The notes: generated from the sequence alone by a model not told the origin. Positions 43,939-56,714 are shown, counted from the first letter of the stretch. The stretch: 64,000 bases of DNA from Scolanthus callimorphus (GCA_033964015.1 CM066916.1:9774501-9838500), one strand, 5' to 3'. Translations and numbers: made by a program.

Positions 43939-46900
43939 TCACCACAGTTTCTCAATGGTGATCGTCTTCTCTACCGGGCCGTTATAACGACTAGCCCCGT
44001 CCTGCTTCACCCATGCAGGCTTTGGGCTCCCTTTGTATCCAATCAGGTACCAGGCCTCCCGGAAAAGCGGTAAAATCGGATTCACCCCACCAAGGCTTCT
44101 GAACTCGGCGTCAGCGTAAAAGGGCTTTGTTCCGTCATCAAACGTCCCTGTGTCTTGTACCGAAATAAGGACGATTGACTTAGCTGGGATTGCATTAATA
44201 AAGGTTTTCATGCCCGTGTCCAGTTGGCTATTACCCGAAGCGTCGAAGTTTTTGCTATTGATGAACGCGCCATTTCTGTTCAAAACAACGAAGTTGTGTC
44301 CGCGTCCCTGAAAGAAAAAACAAAAAAATACACCACAGTTTCCCCCAAGCTAAATGTGTATGTCACCATACTTTGTTTAAAGTATGGTTTAGCCAGGGCA
44401 GCTTCAGAAAAATGTTACTCTCTTTTTGCATTGGCCTTTGTCAGCCTTGGCCAAAGGAAATGCAAGTTGATGGGTGTATAGGCCTTTATCACGCAATGTT
44501 GATTAATAATATATAATAGTTATCAGGAAATGGAATCGATAGATAAAACCGATTCACACACGAGCTAACCTTCATCATTTTACCATAAAACGTCCGTATA
44601 CTTTGTTTACCTTGGGACTATACTCAACATTATCCACTTTAATAAACGCATGTCCGCATCCCGTTATTCCCCGGTCATCACAACCTTCCGAGCGGATAAA
44701 CAAGTTGAATGTGCCTGAAAAAGCAAATATATAGAGTCGCGATTGAGCTGACTTCGTGTCCGCGCAGTTACGGTATGTATTGTGCTGTGCCGTGACAAAG
44801 CATTTTGATTGGTTCATTAGTCATTTTGCGGGATTTGATTGGCTTTGTTCATAACAAGGCGAGTTTCCATGCACTGCTGTGCCGTGACCGTCCCTCTTCC
44901 GTGACATTTCACAGTCGTACGAAATCTGCTCTTAATGGCAAGTTAGAGTATTTCACGGGCACAAGGCCGCCACTCACGGGCCGATCCCAACAGGAAGTAA
45001 TACCATGGCACCGAGGGAAATTAGGGATTAAATTTCCCCGAGACCCGAGGAAGAATTTTTAAAATCCTGAAGTGTACCACTTTGAAGGGGTAATACCAGT
45101 GGTACTACTAGACAAGAGGTACTACCAGCTTCAGTTATTGATAATCCTTAATCTATGTTTTGATATGCGCTAGTAATTCCTCCCAGGTCTGTTTGTCGTG
45201 CGCATCACTTCCCTAACAATATGACTGTCTTTTGAACTTACAATTCACCAAATTGCAAGCAACAGTCTCACTTGGTCTCCCTGTGCACATTGCTCCGCCA
45301 TATTGAGGAGGGGGATTTGTGCAGGTTCTAGTCCTTGACTTGGTCCCTGGGTCACATGACTTTGAACAGCTAGACCACGCACTCCATCCGGTCCATCCTC
45401 CGGCAACTGAAACAAACCCCCGAAACATCAGGCAAGTGTTGTCGATTTTTTAACGAATCCGCACGGGATACCTGTGGTAAGTCGACAGTCTTATTGGAAA
45501 AGACACACAAGTATTTAACAATAATTCCTCGAGTCCGAATGGGCTCTGAGTCAATAGCCCATACTCAGAGGCCATGCGGGCAAGAGGAATAATTGTTTTA
45601 GTCAAATCACACTAGTAGGTCAATGTATTGCCAAACAAATGTTTTTGTTCTGGTCATTTGCCATTTTCTGGCTTTCAAATCCGACACTTTTCGCTACTAG
45701 TAGGCTATAACTTATAGCCTACTAGTAGCTCAACCAATCAGAACACAGCATTGATAATAGACCACTAGTGTGATTTGATTAAAATATAACATTCTATCAT
45801 TCTCTACTCAGAACTCCCCGGCTCGTCACCTCCCCGGCTCGTCACCAAACGTTCAAAATCAGCCAATCAGCGAAAGCCCTCGAGTGACTGTCACCATAGC
45901 CACCTGTGAGAGGTACGAGCCGGGGATCTGGGTACGAGAATATCTCTTGAAGAGTAGTATATACTAAACAACAACAATAAGCAACTTTGTCGTGCACATG
46001 CGCATACCCTTTTGACAGTGGACGCCACTTGTGCCATTAAGACAGTGGCAAGTGAATATGTTGTCTGCATATCGAGCTTCGCATGTACCGTTATTCTGGC
46101 ACGGATCGGAGAAACATAGACTCTGAAAAATGGAGACAGTAAGTAATATATCAAACACGAGACAGTGAGTTTTATCAGGATTCCCAAACACTGAACAGAA
46201 GGTTGAAACGAGACGAGGCAAAGTCGGATCAGTCTGAAATATGGAGACAGCAAGTAATATATCAAACACGAGACAGTGTGTTTCATCAGGATTCCCAAAC
46301 GCTGAAGAGTAGGTTGAAACGAGACGAGGCAAAGACGGACTTGGACTAAAAAAATAAAGACAGCAAGTAATATCAAACACGAGACAGCGTGTTCATCAGG
46401 ATTTCCAAGCACAGAAGAGTAGGTTGAAAAGACGAGGCAAAGACGAGTTTTTTTACGGACTTCGAGGTGTTTGGAAATCCTGATGAAAAATGCTGTCGAA
46501 TGTTTGATATAACTTTTCCCACTCGTTTCCAACCATTATACTGCGAGATTGCGCAGAATATCGTCTGGTACTTAGCCGACGAGGGACGCAGTCCGGATCC
46601 CGAGTTGTTGGCTAAATCAGACCTTATTATTATTAAATCAGACGATATTCTGCAAAAATCGAGCAGGATAATGGTTTTATTATTCAGTACATCGATAGCA
46701 CAAAAAATCGTGCAGAAATGATTCACTTTTCCGTTTAAAATACGAGCTCAATACATCCTATTTCTCTCAGGCGACGGATATCGCAGGATATCTGTCATGT
46801 ACAGAAGACAGCTATTGGCGTTCTATTGACCATATTTGGGATCGCATATCCAAACCTCCTATACGCTTATGACTGCTTTGTTTAACCTTGCTGCATGATT

Positions 46901-48124
46901 AATGAGTTTGATTTTTCAACATTGACACAGTAAAGAGTTAAATAAAGCGAGTTTAGTTTGCCCTTTCTTGGTCGATATCGCTACAGTGCTGGATTCGAAC
47001 CATCCTCCGGAGGATCGCTGCGGGATCGTCGAGGATCGTATAAACGAGGCTCTTGGTCGAAATACGTTGCCAATGACCTGACCTAAATTAACCCAAAAAT
47101 CCTAGCACCACGCAAGAAGAGCAAAGGTATAGGCCTCTTCTTATCTGCCGACAGCAATTTACCTGTTCTTTATCGCCAGAAGAAGAGAAGACCTAAGTAA
47201 GCTCAAAAAGAGATCTTATCTAGGAAAAAATATATACTAAAAACTTCCCAAACAAAATCCCCCAAATTGAATATTCTTCACACCTAAAAATGTTTTTGCT
47301 AGCAAAGGTGAAACAAAAATATTTCCCAGCTAGACGTTTCCTTTTTATTTAATTCTTGTGCTCCGACACAAAAAGCAATTAACGAGAACTAATTATTGTG
47401 GAATTTTTAAAACTTATGTAAACAACTATTATTGGCCGAAAAAAATCGACTATGGGTTTGAGATATACTTTTGGTAAAACAATAGGCGTTCTTGAGCACT
47501 TGTTAGACAAAAAAATAATCCGATTTGTTTTTGTTGTCTGTTTTCGAGCGAGGGAGTCAAAGGGAGGTGAAGGAAGCAAAACTAGTAAGCAACTTTCAGG
47601 TAATTAATTATTAAATTAATGAGTATGATTTTGAGAAGAAACTCGAAAATTCTCTCCCACATTCGTAATATAAAACTTTCTTATCATAATAATTGCATTT
47701 GATGTTAACTAATAATGTGTCGTCTTACATATTACTTTAGAAAGAAAATTGGTCAACTTACAAACATACTATAATGATGGAATTGATCACTTTGGCTGTA
47801 CTTGTCCGAGTCATTATAGCGATCAGTATGCAAAACCTCGCAGATGAATCTTCCACAAGGCTCAGCTTGTAAGGCAAAGTTAAACGAAAATGCCATCGGC
47901 TCCTTCGTACACTGTAACGCACACAAACTCATCTTGTTCACCAGAAAAACTTGCTTGGTAGTCACGTTGAGATACATGTTCTTATTCTTTTGAAACCGTT
48001 TGGCATTCATCCCTGCGCATTGAAACGCACAAAAGATGTGTAAAAGGAGAACCAATGCTATCAGATATGGAAAGTATTCTGTTTTTAGTTTAGGATCCAT
48101 GTTGATTTCGGTACAGTTCAGCAT
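43939..48124 (-). CDS. Secreted PAN-EGF-TSP1-ILEI multidomain protein
   Basis: Five exons: 48124-47762, 46122-46008, 45406-45242, 44714-44611 and 44307-43939, with phases 0, 1, 1, 0 and about 371 aa. Exon 1 has a signal peptide ([19 protein letters not shown]; start may be residue 1 or 9) and a PAN/apple-like domain with [16 protein letters not shown] and CEVL. Exon 2 is an EGF repeat, [27 protein letters not shown]. Exon 3 is a full TSP1 repeat, [20 protein letters not shown]. Exons 4-5 form an ILEI/FAM3-type domain: [33 protein letters not shown]-like residues and a C-terminal TITIEKLW. The stop is TGA at 43939. Such modules bind glycans and matrix; the combined role is unknown. Intron 1 carries a tandem repeat and a MITE. 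It is likely extracellular, perhaps matrix or adhesion. Confidence 0.9.
45517..45787. mobile_element. Palindromic MITE in TSP1-EGF intron
   Basis: TCAAATCACACTAGTAGGTC and GACCACTAGTGTGATTTGA are inverted ends. A second palindrome, ATTCCTCGAGTCCG, with AGAGGAATAATTG is on the left. Related elements are at 36055 and 37781. Confidence 0.65.
45808..45945. mobile_element. MITE, AGAGCTCCCCGGCTCG family, short copy
   Basis: CAGAACTCCCCGGCTCG and CGAGCCGGGGATCTGGGTAC form the ends, and CTCCCCGGCTCGTCACC is duplicated at the left. CCAATCAGCGAAAGCCCTC is internal. Confidence 0.65.
46123..46515. repeat. ~115-bp tandem repeat beside the EGF exon
   Basis: Three copies of a unit containing GGAGACAGCAAGTAATAT, ATCAAACACGAGACAGTG, TCAGGATTCCCAAAC and ACGAGGCAAAG follow one another. 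The first begins at the EGF splice acceptor itself. The last runs into an inverted copy (AGGTGTTTGGAAATCCTGAT). Confidence 0.75.
46532..46845. mobile_element. MITE, TCCTGCGAGATTG family, copy 3
   Basis: It matches 42733-43038 almost throughout (CTTAGCCGACGAGGGACG, ATCGAGCAGGATAATGG, GACAGCTATTGGCGTTC). It carries a small extra insertion with TTATTATTAT and lies in intron 1 of the PAN/EGF gene. Confidence 0.7.
46846..47761. other. Intron 1 remainder of the PAN/EGF gene
   Basis: This is AT-rich intronic sequence between the MITE and the PAN exon. No exon or repeat family was recognised. Confidence 0.4.
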
Positions 48125-51107
48125 TTTTCAGATCATCTTGTCTTATTTGGTACCACTAGGCACGAACGTTGGAGTTCTTTTTCGCTTTAGTCCCAGGACA
48201 AGTATATCGCATACAGATACTTAATTACTAGAATACAATACACAGTCTAGTTTCTTAAGAAATTGATGCAATCATTATTTTGAATGTATACATGACGTTA
48301 AATAACATATGGGGTAAGTGGGCGCAACGTCATACGATTATACTAGAAGAGCGCATTTAATTAGAAACATTGCCAAGTTTGAAAGCAATTGCAATAGAAT
48401 AAGGTCTAGCGAATATATAGTTACGAAAAGGTTGTTACAGACGTTTGTATGTGATTTTTATTCTCTTTTCTTATATCTTTCTCCATTTTGTAATCTTAAT
48501 GCGTCGGATTTGGTTGTTGAATAGGTCCCGTTTTTGATTGGCTAAGTGTATTCACTTTGCGTTAAGTTTTCTTCACTCATCTGAAATCCGCTCTAAATGA
48601 AGTTACGCCACTTGGTGGATCAAGGGAAACACCTACTATAGAATACGCATCAGTTTGTAAAACAAAGGATTCTTTAATAACTTCAATCTCTCTAAAGCAA
48701 TGAATAAAAGCCAGGCATTCAAAGTACATGTGACATATATTGAGAAATTTGTATAAAAATATATCTACAGCTATTGAAACACAGTTGTTTGCATATGCTT
48801 TGTTCTATGCTCCATGGAAGAGCGTCAGAGCCACTATAAAATACTTGCCATCCGATGTACATCCGCCAGTGCGCGCATGCTTGAAGCACAGAAACCACAT
48901 GCTCGAGAGTCCCGCGGGCTGCGGGCGCTCCACAAAACAAACGCTGGATCCTCGAGCATGCACAAACCATGGAACATAGAACGGTTGTTTGATAATCACT
49001 AATTATTATTCTTGTAGCGCTAGTCTTGGGGCTTGGTCGTACGTTGTGCCCTTATCTGCATGTAGCAGGATCGTTACTGTAGAAAAAAAAAATACAATGA
49101 AGCCCTCAGAGATAAATGGCGGTTGGTACAGTATTAAATTTGTGACTTGAGCAGGGAGCACGTGTCGATACACAGGGAATGTCTGCAGAAACACATCCAT
49201 GGGAAAAGCTGAATTTCCCAAGGCACACGCATCGGAAGTGTTCGGAAATCACATGGATAGTCATGGGAACTCCGAATACTTCCCATTTTTCTACCGTGAG
49301 AAATTCAGCTGTTCCCATGGATGGGTTTCTGCAGAAATTCCCTGTGATAAGAGTCGATGAGGGTTGAATATAAACGATAAAACCCTCAGCAACTCTCATG
49401 TCGAGAGATCACGTTAAAAGTGAATGAGAGTGCATGCGAGTTTGCGATCAAACGTGCGTGACATTCGGAAACTCTTATCAACTCTCATCCCTACTTAAAA
49501 GGCCCGTTTACAGTTGCATTTTTTGTCGCGGGAGCCGCCGTGATTTTTTTTTTTTCGCTTGTACGCGTTAACTCAAAATCACCGATGTAAAGGAGGTGCA
49601 AACTCGGCGCGATCTACCGCGATTTTTGTCGCACGATGTCGCGGTGATTTCAAACATGCTCGAAACTCTCTTCAACTTGATGCGATTTGAAGAAAAGAAA
49701 GACAGAAATCGCGCCGGATTTGCATCTCGTTTACACAAGAGAGTTGGAATTGTAACTACTCGCGCAAGAAAAATCGCCGCGACAATAAATGCAATAAAAA
49801 TCTTACCTGTAAACCGGCCTTTAAAGTGCGGATGTCAGATGAGTTTTGTTAGTAATTTGAATTTACTTTGCAATCACACCTATAGGTTTTCGCGTGAGAA
49901 AAATGGCGGCGACAGACGCGAGAAAAATCGCAAGTGTAAACCGGCCTTATATGGAATTTGTGCAGTCACTTTGCGATCTGTTTAAATCCGCTCTTGTTGT
50001 TATATGAAGACTTAGCATGACAAAATGCACGGAAAACTGTGGAATTAAGTTTGGCCATGTGATTTTGTGGCTCATGTTGTCATGACAAAAAGGATAGGTG
50101 TTGTGAACAAATGAAAGTCGCACGTGAAATGCGTTGTAATTATTCCTTTTTGCTGCCATGACAACACTAACCTTCCTTTGCCCAAATACAGAGGGCCGAG
50201 GTACTACTCGAGTCTAGAATGTGAAAACGATTACAGTTTAAATGCTTCCTTTAAACATACGAGAATTGCAGGGAACTCTTTGTAATGGGGAAGGAAATGT
50301 TTCCATTCGGGCGATATCTAGTCCAGTCCCTTAACTCTCCTTCACGGCTCCTGTAGCCCATGGTGTCGCCGAAAGGAGAGTCAAGAAACCTTTGCATGCG
50401 CATGCGCTAGATCTGACCAAGACCTTGTAGTTTTTGTTAGTGCGCATGATCCAAATACCGCTGTCACAGTTTGGTTATTGGCATTATGAATTTTGTTCAT
50501 CAAGATAGGACGCCATTTTCGCCGTTCCTGCGAAAATTCAACAAACAATTTCCGACAGCGGTATTTGGATTATGCGCACTAACGAAAAAACCCAAGTTCT
50601 TGGTCAGATCTAGCGCATGCGCATGCAAAAGGTTTCTGGACTCTCCTCTCGGCAACAGCGAAGCCGCGAAGGAGAGTTCAGGGACTGGACTAGGCGATAT
50701 CACACTTCTTTAACATTTGATTCAACATTCGTTGTCATGTAAAGATTTGTGCGAGCTCGTCTTTAAAAGTCAGCACAGATTTAATCAGCAAATCGCGCGA
50801 GAACGGGCTCGTTTTTTTCAAATGTATACAGCTATTTCAATATAAAGCGACCATGGCGACCTCACTATAACAGAGGAAATGGCGTAAAACCGTGAGAGAA
50901 TAACAAAAAGAATCGAGAACAAGGAACTAAACGTTTTGAGATATGTACAAATATGGTTTGCTTCATTTTGACAAGCATGTGCTACCTGCATCCTAACTGG
51001 CTTAGCAAATGTGTGACGTTATCTTTGTGTGAAAATTTGAAACTAAAAATAACTTCATCCAGGCTTTATTTTGACACTGTGAACGTATGGGAGATGGACG
51101 CTCCTAG
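48125..51107. other. Intergenic block of several MITEs, no gene
   Basis: Foldback sequences are visible at about 48780-49005 (GTTGTTTGCATATGC and its partner), 49165-49345 (arms with CTGCAGAAACACATCCATGG), 49496-49950 (ends AAGGCCCGTTTACA and GTAAACCGGCCTTA) and 50318-50692. The open frames inside are parts of these repeats. No gene is supported. Confidence 0.55.
50318..50692. mobile_element. hAT-like MITE with 8-bp duplication GGCGATAT
   Basis: The ends CTAGTCCAGTCCCTTAACTC and GAGTTCAGGGACTGGACTA are inverted repeats of about 150 bases that include GCGCATGCGC. GGCGATAT flanks both sides (50310-50317 and 50693-50700). Eight-base duplications fit hAT transposition. Confidence 0.75.
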
Positions 51108-54091
51108 CTAATGCGCTCCTGTGCTTACCCATTCCTTGACAGCTTTCTTTATAAGCGCTTGTATCTCCGGGTATTCGGAAGCACAATCTACAAACGATTC
51201 ATCATCTGGGGACTTGCCGGTTGGGTCAGCACCCTGTTATAGCAAACATGAGGCAAAATTATTTTCAGCAAAGAAAACTAGAAAGATACTAAAAGCCAGA
51301 ACGGTCACAAAATACAAAAAGATGATCCAGAAAGAAGAAACTGAAGAAGTATCGAAAGCCGGGCAGTTATCCCATCACGCACAGTGAATCCGAACGTCCT
51401 GCTGATAGCTGTGTTGGTAGAGCGGAAGTCCAGAAGTCGACTCCCTCTGTCCGCATTTTTTTTTTTAGATCCGGGTAGAGCTTCTATGGTTGGCATATTG
51501 GGCAGTTTTTCCCAGTGGAATTAAACATGTCCGAACAACAAACACAATCTCCACTGACACTTTGTTCTTTTTATAGTATACACATTTTGCGAGCTCGAGC
51601 GAAACGCCTTTTACTTAGCTTCCCACTGCTTCTCAGTGGGTCGAGTATCGGGGGGATAAGGAGAGGAATATCCAATTTTCCCCTTTTGGCCCAGACTGAA
51701 GTCGATTCTTATTAGCGTTCTTATAGTATAAAGTGTATCACATTCTAATGCTTACATATTCTAAAAGTACTTTAACGCAAAGCATTTGTCCTGCCCAAAT
51801 AGCGATTAGAAGTGGAGTTGCCCCTGTCTCGTCTTCCTCCTGAAAAACAAAATAACAGGAGTATAGTTTTGTGTATACTCTGAGGAAAACGGAGGAAAAG
51901 GAAAGAGCATCATGTGAAAATGACTTTACAATGTGGTAATTTTAGCGTCTCTTCTATTTCTGTTCTGTGTACGATTTGTTCTGTGTACTGGTATTTCATT
52001 TGAATGAGACAACTTTAAGTGGAGGATAATTTTTTAGTGGCAGCATGCCCTTTAAACCCAAGTCCAGGAAGAAAGTATACAAAGGTCCCTACCCTCACTC
52101 CTGATTTAGACTTTTGCTTCAAGTGGGATTTCGGTCAAACACGTTTTTGGGACCATAGATAAGCTTGTTTCACAAGTATTTATAAGAGGTTTGCTCTTAG
52201 CAAATCTCCGTTAATTAGAGGATCAAGCCTCCCCGAATGCTGATAAGAAATAAATTTGAGATCTGTTATCCATTTTTAGGAAATGTTTGATGCCAATGTT
52301 ACGACAGCTTTGGATGGTCACAGGTACACACGAGCATTTACCAGGACGGTTGGTTTTTGTGTGCCGTGGATGTTATTTCGAGAGTGGACAGACTATTTTC
52401 AAAGCGTGTCTGACAGAATGTCGATCTGTCGTAAATCCTTCTTTCCTTAAAAAAAAAGCACTGAGAGTCGCCATATCCCCCGGCACGAAAATATTTTGCG
52501 ATTTGGCTTGACTACGATATTCTGACAAATGAGCAAGAGGCCCCCTCCCCTCCCCAAATCTCTTGTCAGAGAATGAATGAATATCTATTGTACTGTTATC
52601 AAACATGTAAAACACAAGTATCGTCCTAGGGAATTGAAAGAAAACTATGCTAAAGAGGTGTTGTTTATCACAGTTCGAACGTTAGTGCGTTTAAAGTGCA
52701 TGATACTCCAAAACGCAACAATACACTTTTATACAGAGATTTTTATAAGCTGACTTTAATCCGGTACGTCAAAGGAAGATTCAGTTGGTAGTTTAGGTTG
52801 TATGGAGAATAATTAGCGGCAGGTACTCTGTGTGGGTTCCCTGTTGTGATGTGTAATGGAGTGGTTATGTAGTTGAACACGACGTCTATTCCGACACGTG
52901 CTGATTAACAAAACAATCTAATAAACCGATAAAAGATTTTCGAGCTTCAGAGAAAATGTTTCACGTAAAATGGTCTATCGCAATCATTTCACGACTTCAA
53001 ACAATTCAAAACTGTAGAATTAGGGCTTTTGAAACCAATTGAGCCTCAAAACTCGTATAGAAACCCGTATAGTAATTTACTAGAGGGACAGATATACACG
53101 ATATGTGTTACCTTGGAAACAATTAATAAATTTTCTAAACCGTTAAAAAGAGATCATCTGTAGCTGAAAATCTGTCTGTTACGGTCCAATCAAGCGAACT
53201 GAAACACTCTTTTCAATCACTTGTACTATGTAGAGCATATTTTACGACTTCAACGACAATTTTAAGAGAATTTCGACGATTAATTTTGCGAAAACATTGA
53301 AGTGTTATATGCACCGTCACGCGGCATTACAAACCTACTGTAGATGTTGCGTGCAGGGGTTATTTTTGGCTCAACCTAAGCATTAAAAAAATGAAGCTCA
53401 TCCTTGCAAAAATATTTTCCAGTTTTACTGACTTGAAGGACGCACAAATTCCTATAATTTCAGTCCCGATAGATAACTGAAACATGGATAATATAACTAG
53501 TAATCAAATGCATATCTTACAATTGGGTTTCCGCCATTTTGTAGAAGATATCGTAGAATGTTGTCGCGACCTGCCTCTGCAGCGATGTGTAAAGCGTTTC
53601 TACCGGCATCTATAGTCATGTTCACTTCAGAGCCCTGGATAAGTGAAGAAAAAAACATTTCACCTTCTCAAGCACCATTAAAAAACATTCTATAGTGGAG
53701 ATTTTAAGGATAGCACGTGTGCCTTGAGGCCTAAAAAGAATGATTTGTGTGTAATATATCGAGTTTCAGTTATGACTTTGCGTTCAAATCAAAACGCAAA
53801 GTACTGACACAAAACTAAAGTTTTAACTTTCATGTACACGGTTAATTCACAAGTTATAAAGCCGTTGTGAGAAACCGCTATCACTGAAATCCCAGAAACA
53901 GCCATTGTTCATTGAACTGAATATCGCGGTTCTAGGCGAGAATTCAGAACGTCTGTGTCGAAAATTGATGGATGTAGGGTACATGAACCTACCGGTTTAC
54001 TCAGGAAGTCTTTGATAGTCGGTAAATAACCCGTTTTTATCGCATGGCAGAAGTTTTCATGTTCTGCGAATTTGTAATGGTGGCTACTCAT
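51108..54091 (-). CDS. Myotrophin-like ankyrin-repeat protein
   Basis: Four exons, all phase 0: 54091-53993, 53634-53521, 51839-51756 and 51233-51108, giving 140 aa (vertebrate myotrophin is about 118). Exon 1 reads NFCHAIKTGYLPTIKDFLSK, like the myotrophin start. Exons 2 and 3 are ankyrin repeats: GRNALHIAAEAGRDNILRYL and GATPLLIAIWAGQMLCVKVL. Exon 4 (GADPTGKSPDDESFVDCASE) parallels the final half-repeat. The reading ends KEWVSTGAH-stop; GTAAGC at the KEW codon could instead be a donor to an unseen exon. An AATAAA on the minus strand at 51070-51065, about 40 bases past the stop, supports the end used. Myotrophin binds capping protein and frees actin barbed ends in vertebrates. No signal peptide is present, so it is cytosolic. 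Confidence 0.85.
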
Positions 54092-55630
54092 GTTGGAGGA
54101 GAATCAAGATGGAGCCTGTTTCGTATTGTTGGGTAAAGAGCACACTTGCCTCACAGAGCGCGTTGAAAGAACTGTTGCAGTGTTCTCCATGGCCTTTTAA
54201 GGGGCCTCAGGGGCCACGCCCTTATTAATCAAATAACCTGAGATTCGATTGCGTTTAGCCGATCTGGGTATTAAGTTCGACATGGTGAGCGGAGTTTCTC
54301 AATCATTAAGCGCCAGAATCCCTTATCTGCGTCATCGCAGTTTCATGGGTTCCATGTTTGTGCCGTTTGTTAACCTTTAACTAAGTTTTCCGATAATCAT
54401 AATAACCTTTCCATATCACAGATGCCATAACTCGGCTACTTTGTTAGGGTGTGAGTTTAACGTTGAATAGACTGACAGAACTCAAGAAGGTAAATGTTTT
54501 TTTAGGGGAAAATGCTAATGAATAAATTTATGAGCTTGCAGAAATACCAGAAAAGGAAAAGTTATAGAAGGGGCGATGCTTTCTTGCACAGACAATTGAC
54601 TTGGAAAAGGAACTTGGCACGCAACTGATACTGGACTTTGATAACACCGATTGAGTTCAAACTTCGATATTGGGTTTATTCAGCTTAATAGTATATTCCA
54701 GTTGGTACTAGCCTATAGCATGTATAGACTGACATCAGAATTGTAATTGCATGACTGACATTCCCGACAGATCAAATGAATAACTCCACAAAAGTATTTG
54801 CCTTTCTAAATACGTCTTAACAGTTCATTGTCATTTATTCCCTCAGGGGTGGCATGGTCTATATACAGAACTCAGAATCCTATATTTTTGCTATGTTGTA
54901 GTGGAAAGGCAAAGGGGCAGTGGAGCATGCCAAAAGTAATGTCAATGATGTGACTCAAAATAATAGGACGCTGACGTTTAACACAAATTAGCCCTTTAAG
55001 TGCAAGTAACGGGAAATTCTTCTAAAAGTGGGGAAGCCCGGTCCCCCTTTCCGTCGCCTCAGGGACACCCAACGACTGCATTTGTTGGTAACGTATCTGT
55101 TCGGAGGCCCTCACGACAGCTTAAACTTTCGGCAACTTTTGTCATGGGGAAGAATCACTATACACATTCAGGGACATTTGTCCGCCCAAGAGCTTATTAA
55201 ATTCATGTACTAAAAGGCATCTGATTGGCCGCCGGTTTGATGGCTCCCTCGGGCGTGAAACCTCCGAAAATTTAGATCTGATCGAGAAAGTGTCAATCAA
55301 GAAAAAATGATTGACAGGAGGCTTTCTTTACTCACTGCATTGACATTTTCTCGTGATGTTGCTTCTGTACTGTGTCTCCAGATCACACATGGAATTTACT
55401 AAATTTTTTGTCAAACTCCACAATGACTCCACAGGTAAAAAGGTCGCCTAGAATACGGCGAACAATGTTCAAATACACCTAATAATGCTATTTAAAAACG
55501 TTTGGGCTAGTTTCTCGTTTGGTGCCCTGATTTTTAGAAGCTACTGAAACAACCCCTCAAAATCGTGGAAATCCCTGATATCATATTTCAGAATATCCGG
55601 CAAAAAACATCATCTGTTGTCACAGGTAAA
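54092..55630. other. Intergenic, no supported gene
   Basis: This is flanking DNA upstream of the myotrophin-like gene. Short overlapping open frames near 55000-55213 have no recognisable features. Confidence 0.45.
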
Positions 55631-55767
55631 TATATATAATGAAAGGTCGACGAACAGCTTAAACGATGATTATTTAATACGATATTTCAATCGGCCATTA
55701 CCGATCTTCTTCAGGTTTTGAAGTCATCGTTTAAGCTGTTCGTCGACCTTTCATTATATATATTTTT
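55631..55767 (-). repeat. Long hairpin with degenerate hammerhead-like core (Penelope-like remnant?)
   Basis: Two ~40-base arms (ATATATATAATGAAAGGTCG to AACGATGAT, and the complement) enclose about 54 bases. On the minus strand the loop reads CTGAAGAAGATCGG, TAATGG, CCGATTGAAATATCG. CTGANGA plus a 6-bp stem plus GAAA resembles the hammerhead ribozyme core found in the terminal repeats of Penelope-like elements, but one extra A follows the core, so activity is doubtful. Confidence 0.45.
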
Positions 55768-56328
55768 CTCAGTTCAACTGGTTGACAGGTCCGTTTATCA
55801 GGATCCAGCTTGGCAAAATACCTCGTTCGCGGATTTTCATATTTTAGTCTACATTTAGTTGTCACAGGTGTTTAGCTAAGAGGCACAGCAGCAGTACAGT
55901 GAATCGAATAATATAACAAGGCCGGAGCTACAAATATTATTGTCTGGGAAGGGCAAGCCTTGGTCATCCTTTGTTTTTGGGGGGGGGGGGGGGGGGGGAG
56001 CAGATTTTTAGCCACATGTTGACACGAAAATGTTTCTTCGTTGGGGGAGGGGGCAACTGCCGGCGGCCTCTCTGCCCCTCCGCTAGCGGCTACGGCACCT
56101 GTAGCACCCGCGGGACGTGCCGACGTCACGATGTTCACTCTCCAAGTACTGCAATATAATTTTTGCGGAAGGTTCAGAATCTACAGTCTAAAAATAGATT
56201 ATTCTACTCCTGCGCATATAACCCCTTTGCGACCCCTTTGCCATCCTGCTCCGGTGCCCTAATGGACAACTGATGGTATACCTGTGGAACGAAATGGATT
56301 ATGGGGCATCAGTATCGCGAGTTTCAAG

Positions 56329-56350
56329 ATGGCGGCGGCGGCTTCTTCAG
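56329..56350 (+). CDS. Possible first coding exon (weak)
   Basis: CAAGATGGCGGCGGCGG has a YY1-like motif over an ATG, and the frame meets TTCAG|GTAAGG after 22 bases. This is a common arrangement for animal housekeeping genes. No downstream exon was found before the DUF3504 gene, so it is tentative. Confidence 0.25.
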
Positions 56351-56714
56351 GTAAGGTGCTTTGTCTTTCTTTATTCTATATTTTCTCTTCTCTGTTTCCA
56401 TATCACATTGTTTAAATCCTTTTTTCAATCGTACAAACTTATCAGACGAAATTCTGACTAAAAAATAACAGTCAAATTTAGGTGAAAACTGCTATATTCG
56501 ACTGCTAGACCGACTGGCCGCTGAACACTGAACAGTCGTGGATATAAGCCATACTTCGTCCGAGTCTGGTTTCGGAGAATCAACACGTAATTGCGAAAAC
56601 TGTCTTTCAGTTTATTTGCTCGGTTAAGCTATGTTGCTAATTACCAAGATTATAAATATATATATATATCAATTCACAATAAATAAGGTGATGAATAAAT
56701 ATAGTTTACTTCAT

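Noticed and set aside
49596..49985. 129-codon plus-strand frame
   Set aside because: It lies inside a MITE with inverted ends (49496-49950) and has no domain.
51395..51465. tRNA gene
   Set aside because: An A-box-like TAGCTGTGTTGGTAGAGCGG is followed by a T run, but no B box or cloverleaf is formed.
55872..56262. Gly/Pro-rich frames around a G21 tract
   Set aside because: Homopolymer-driven low-complexity frames with no support.
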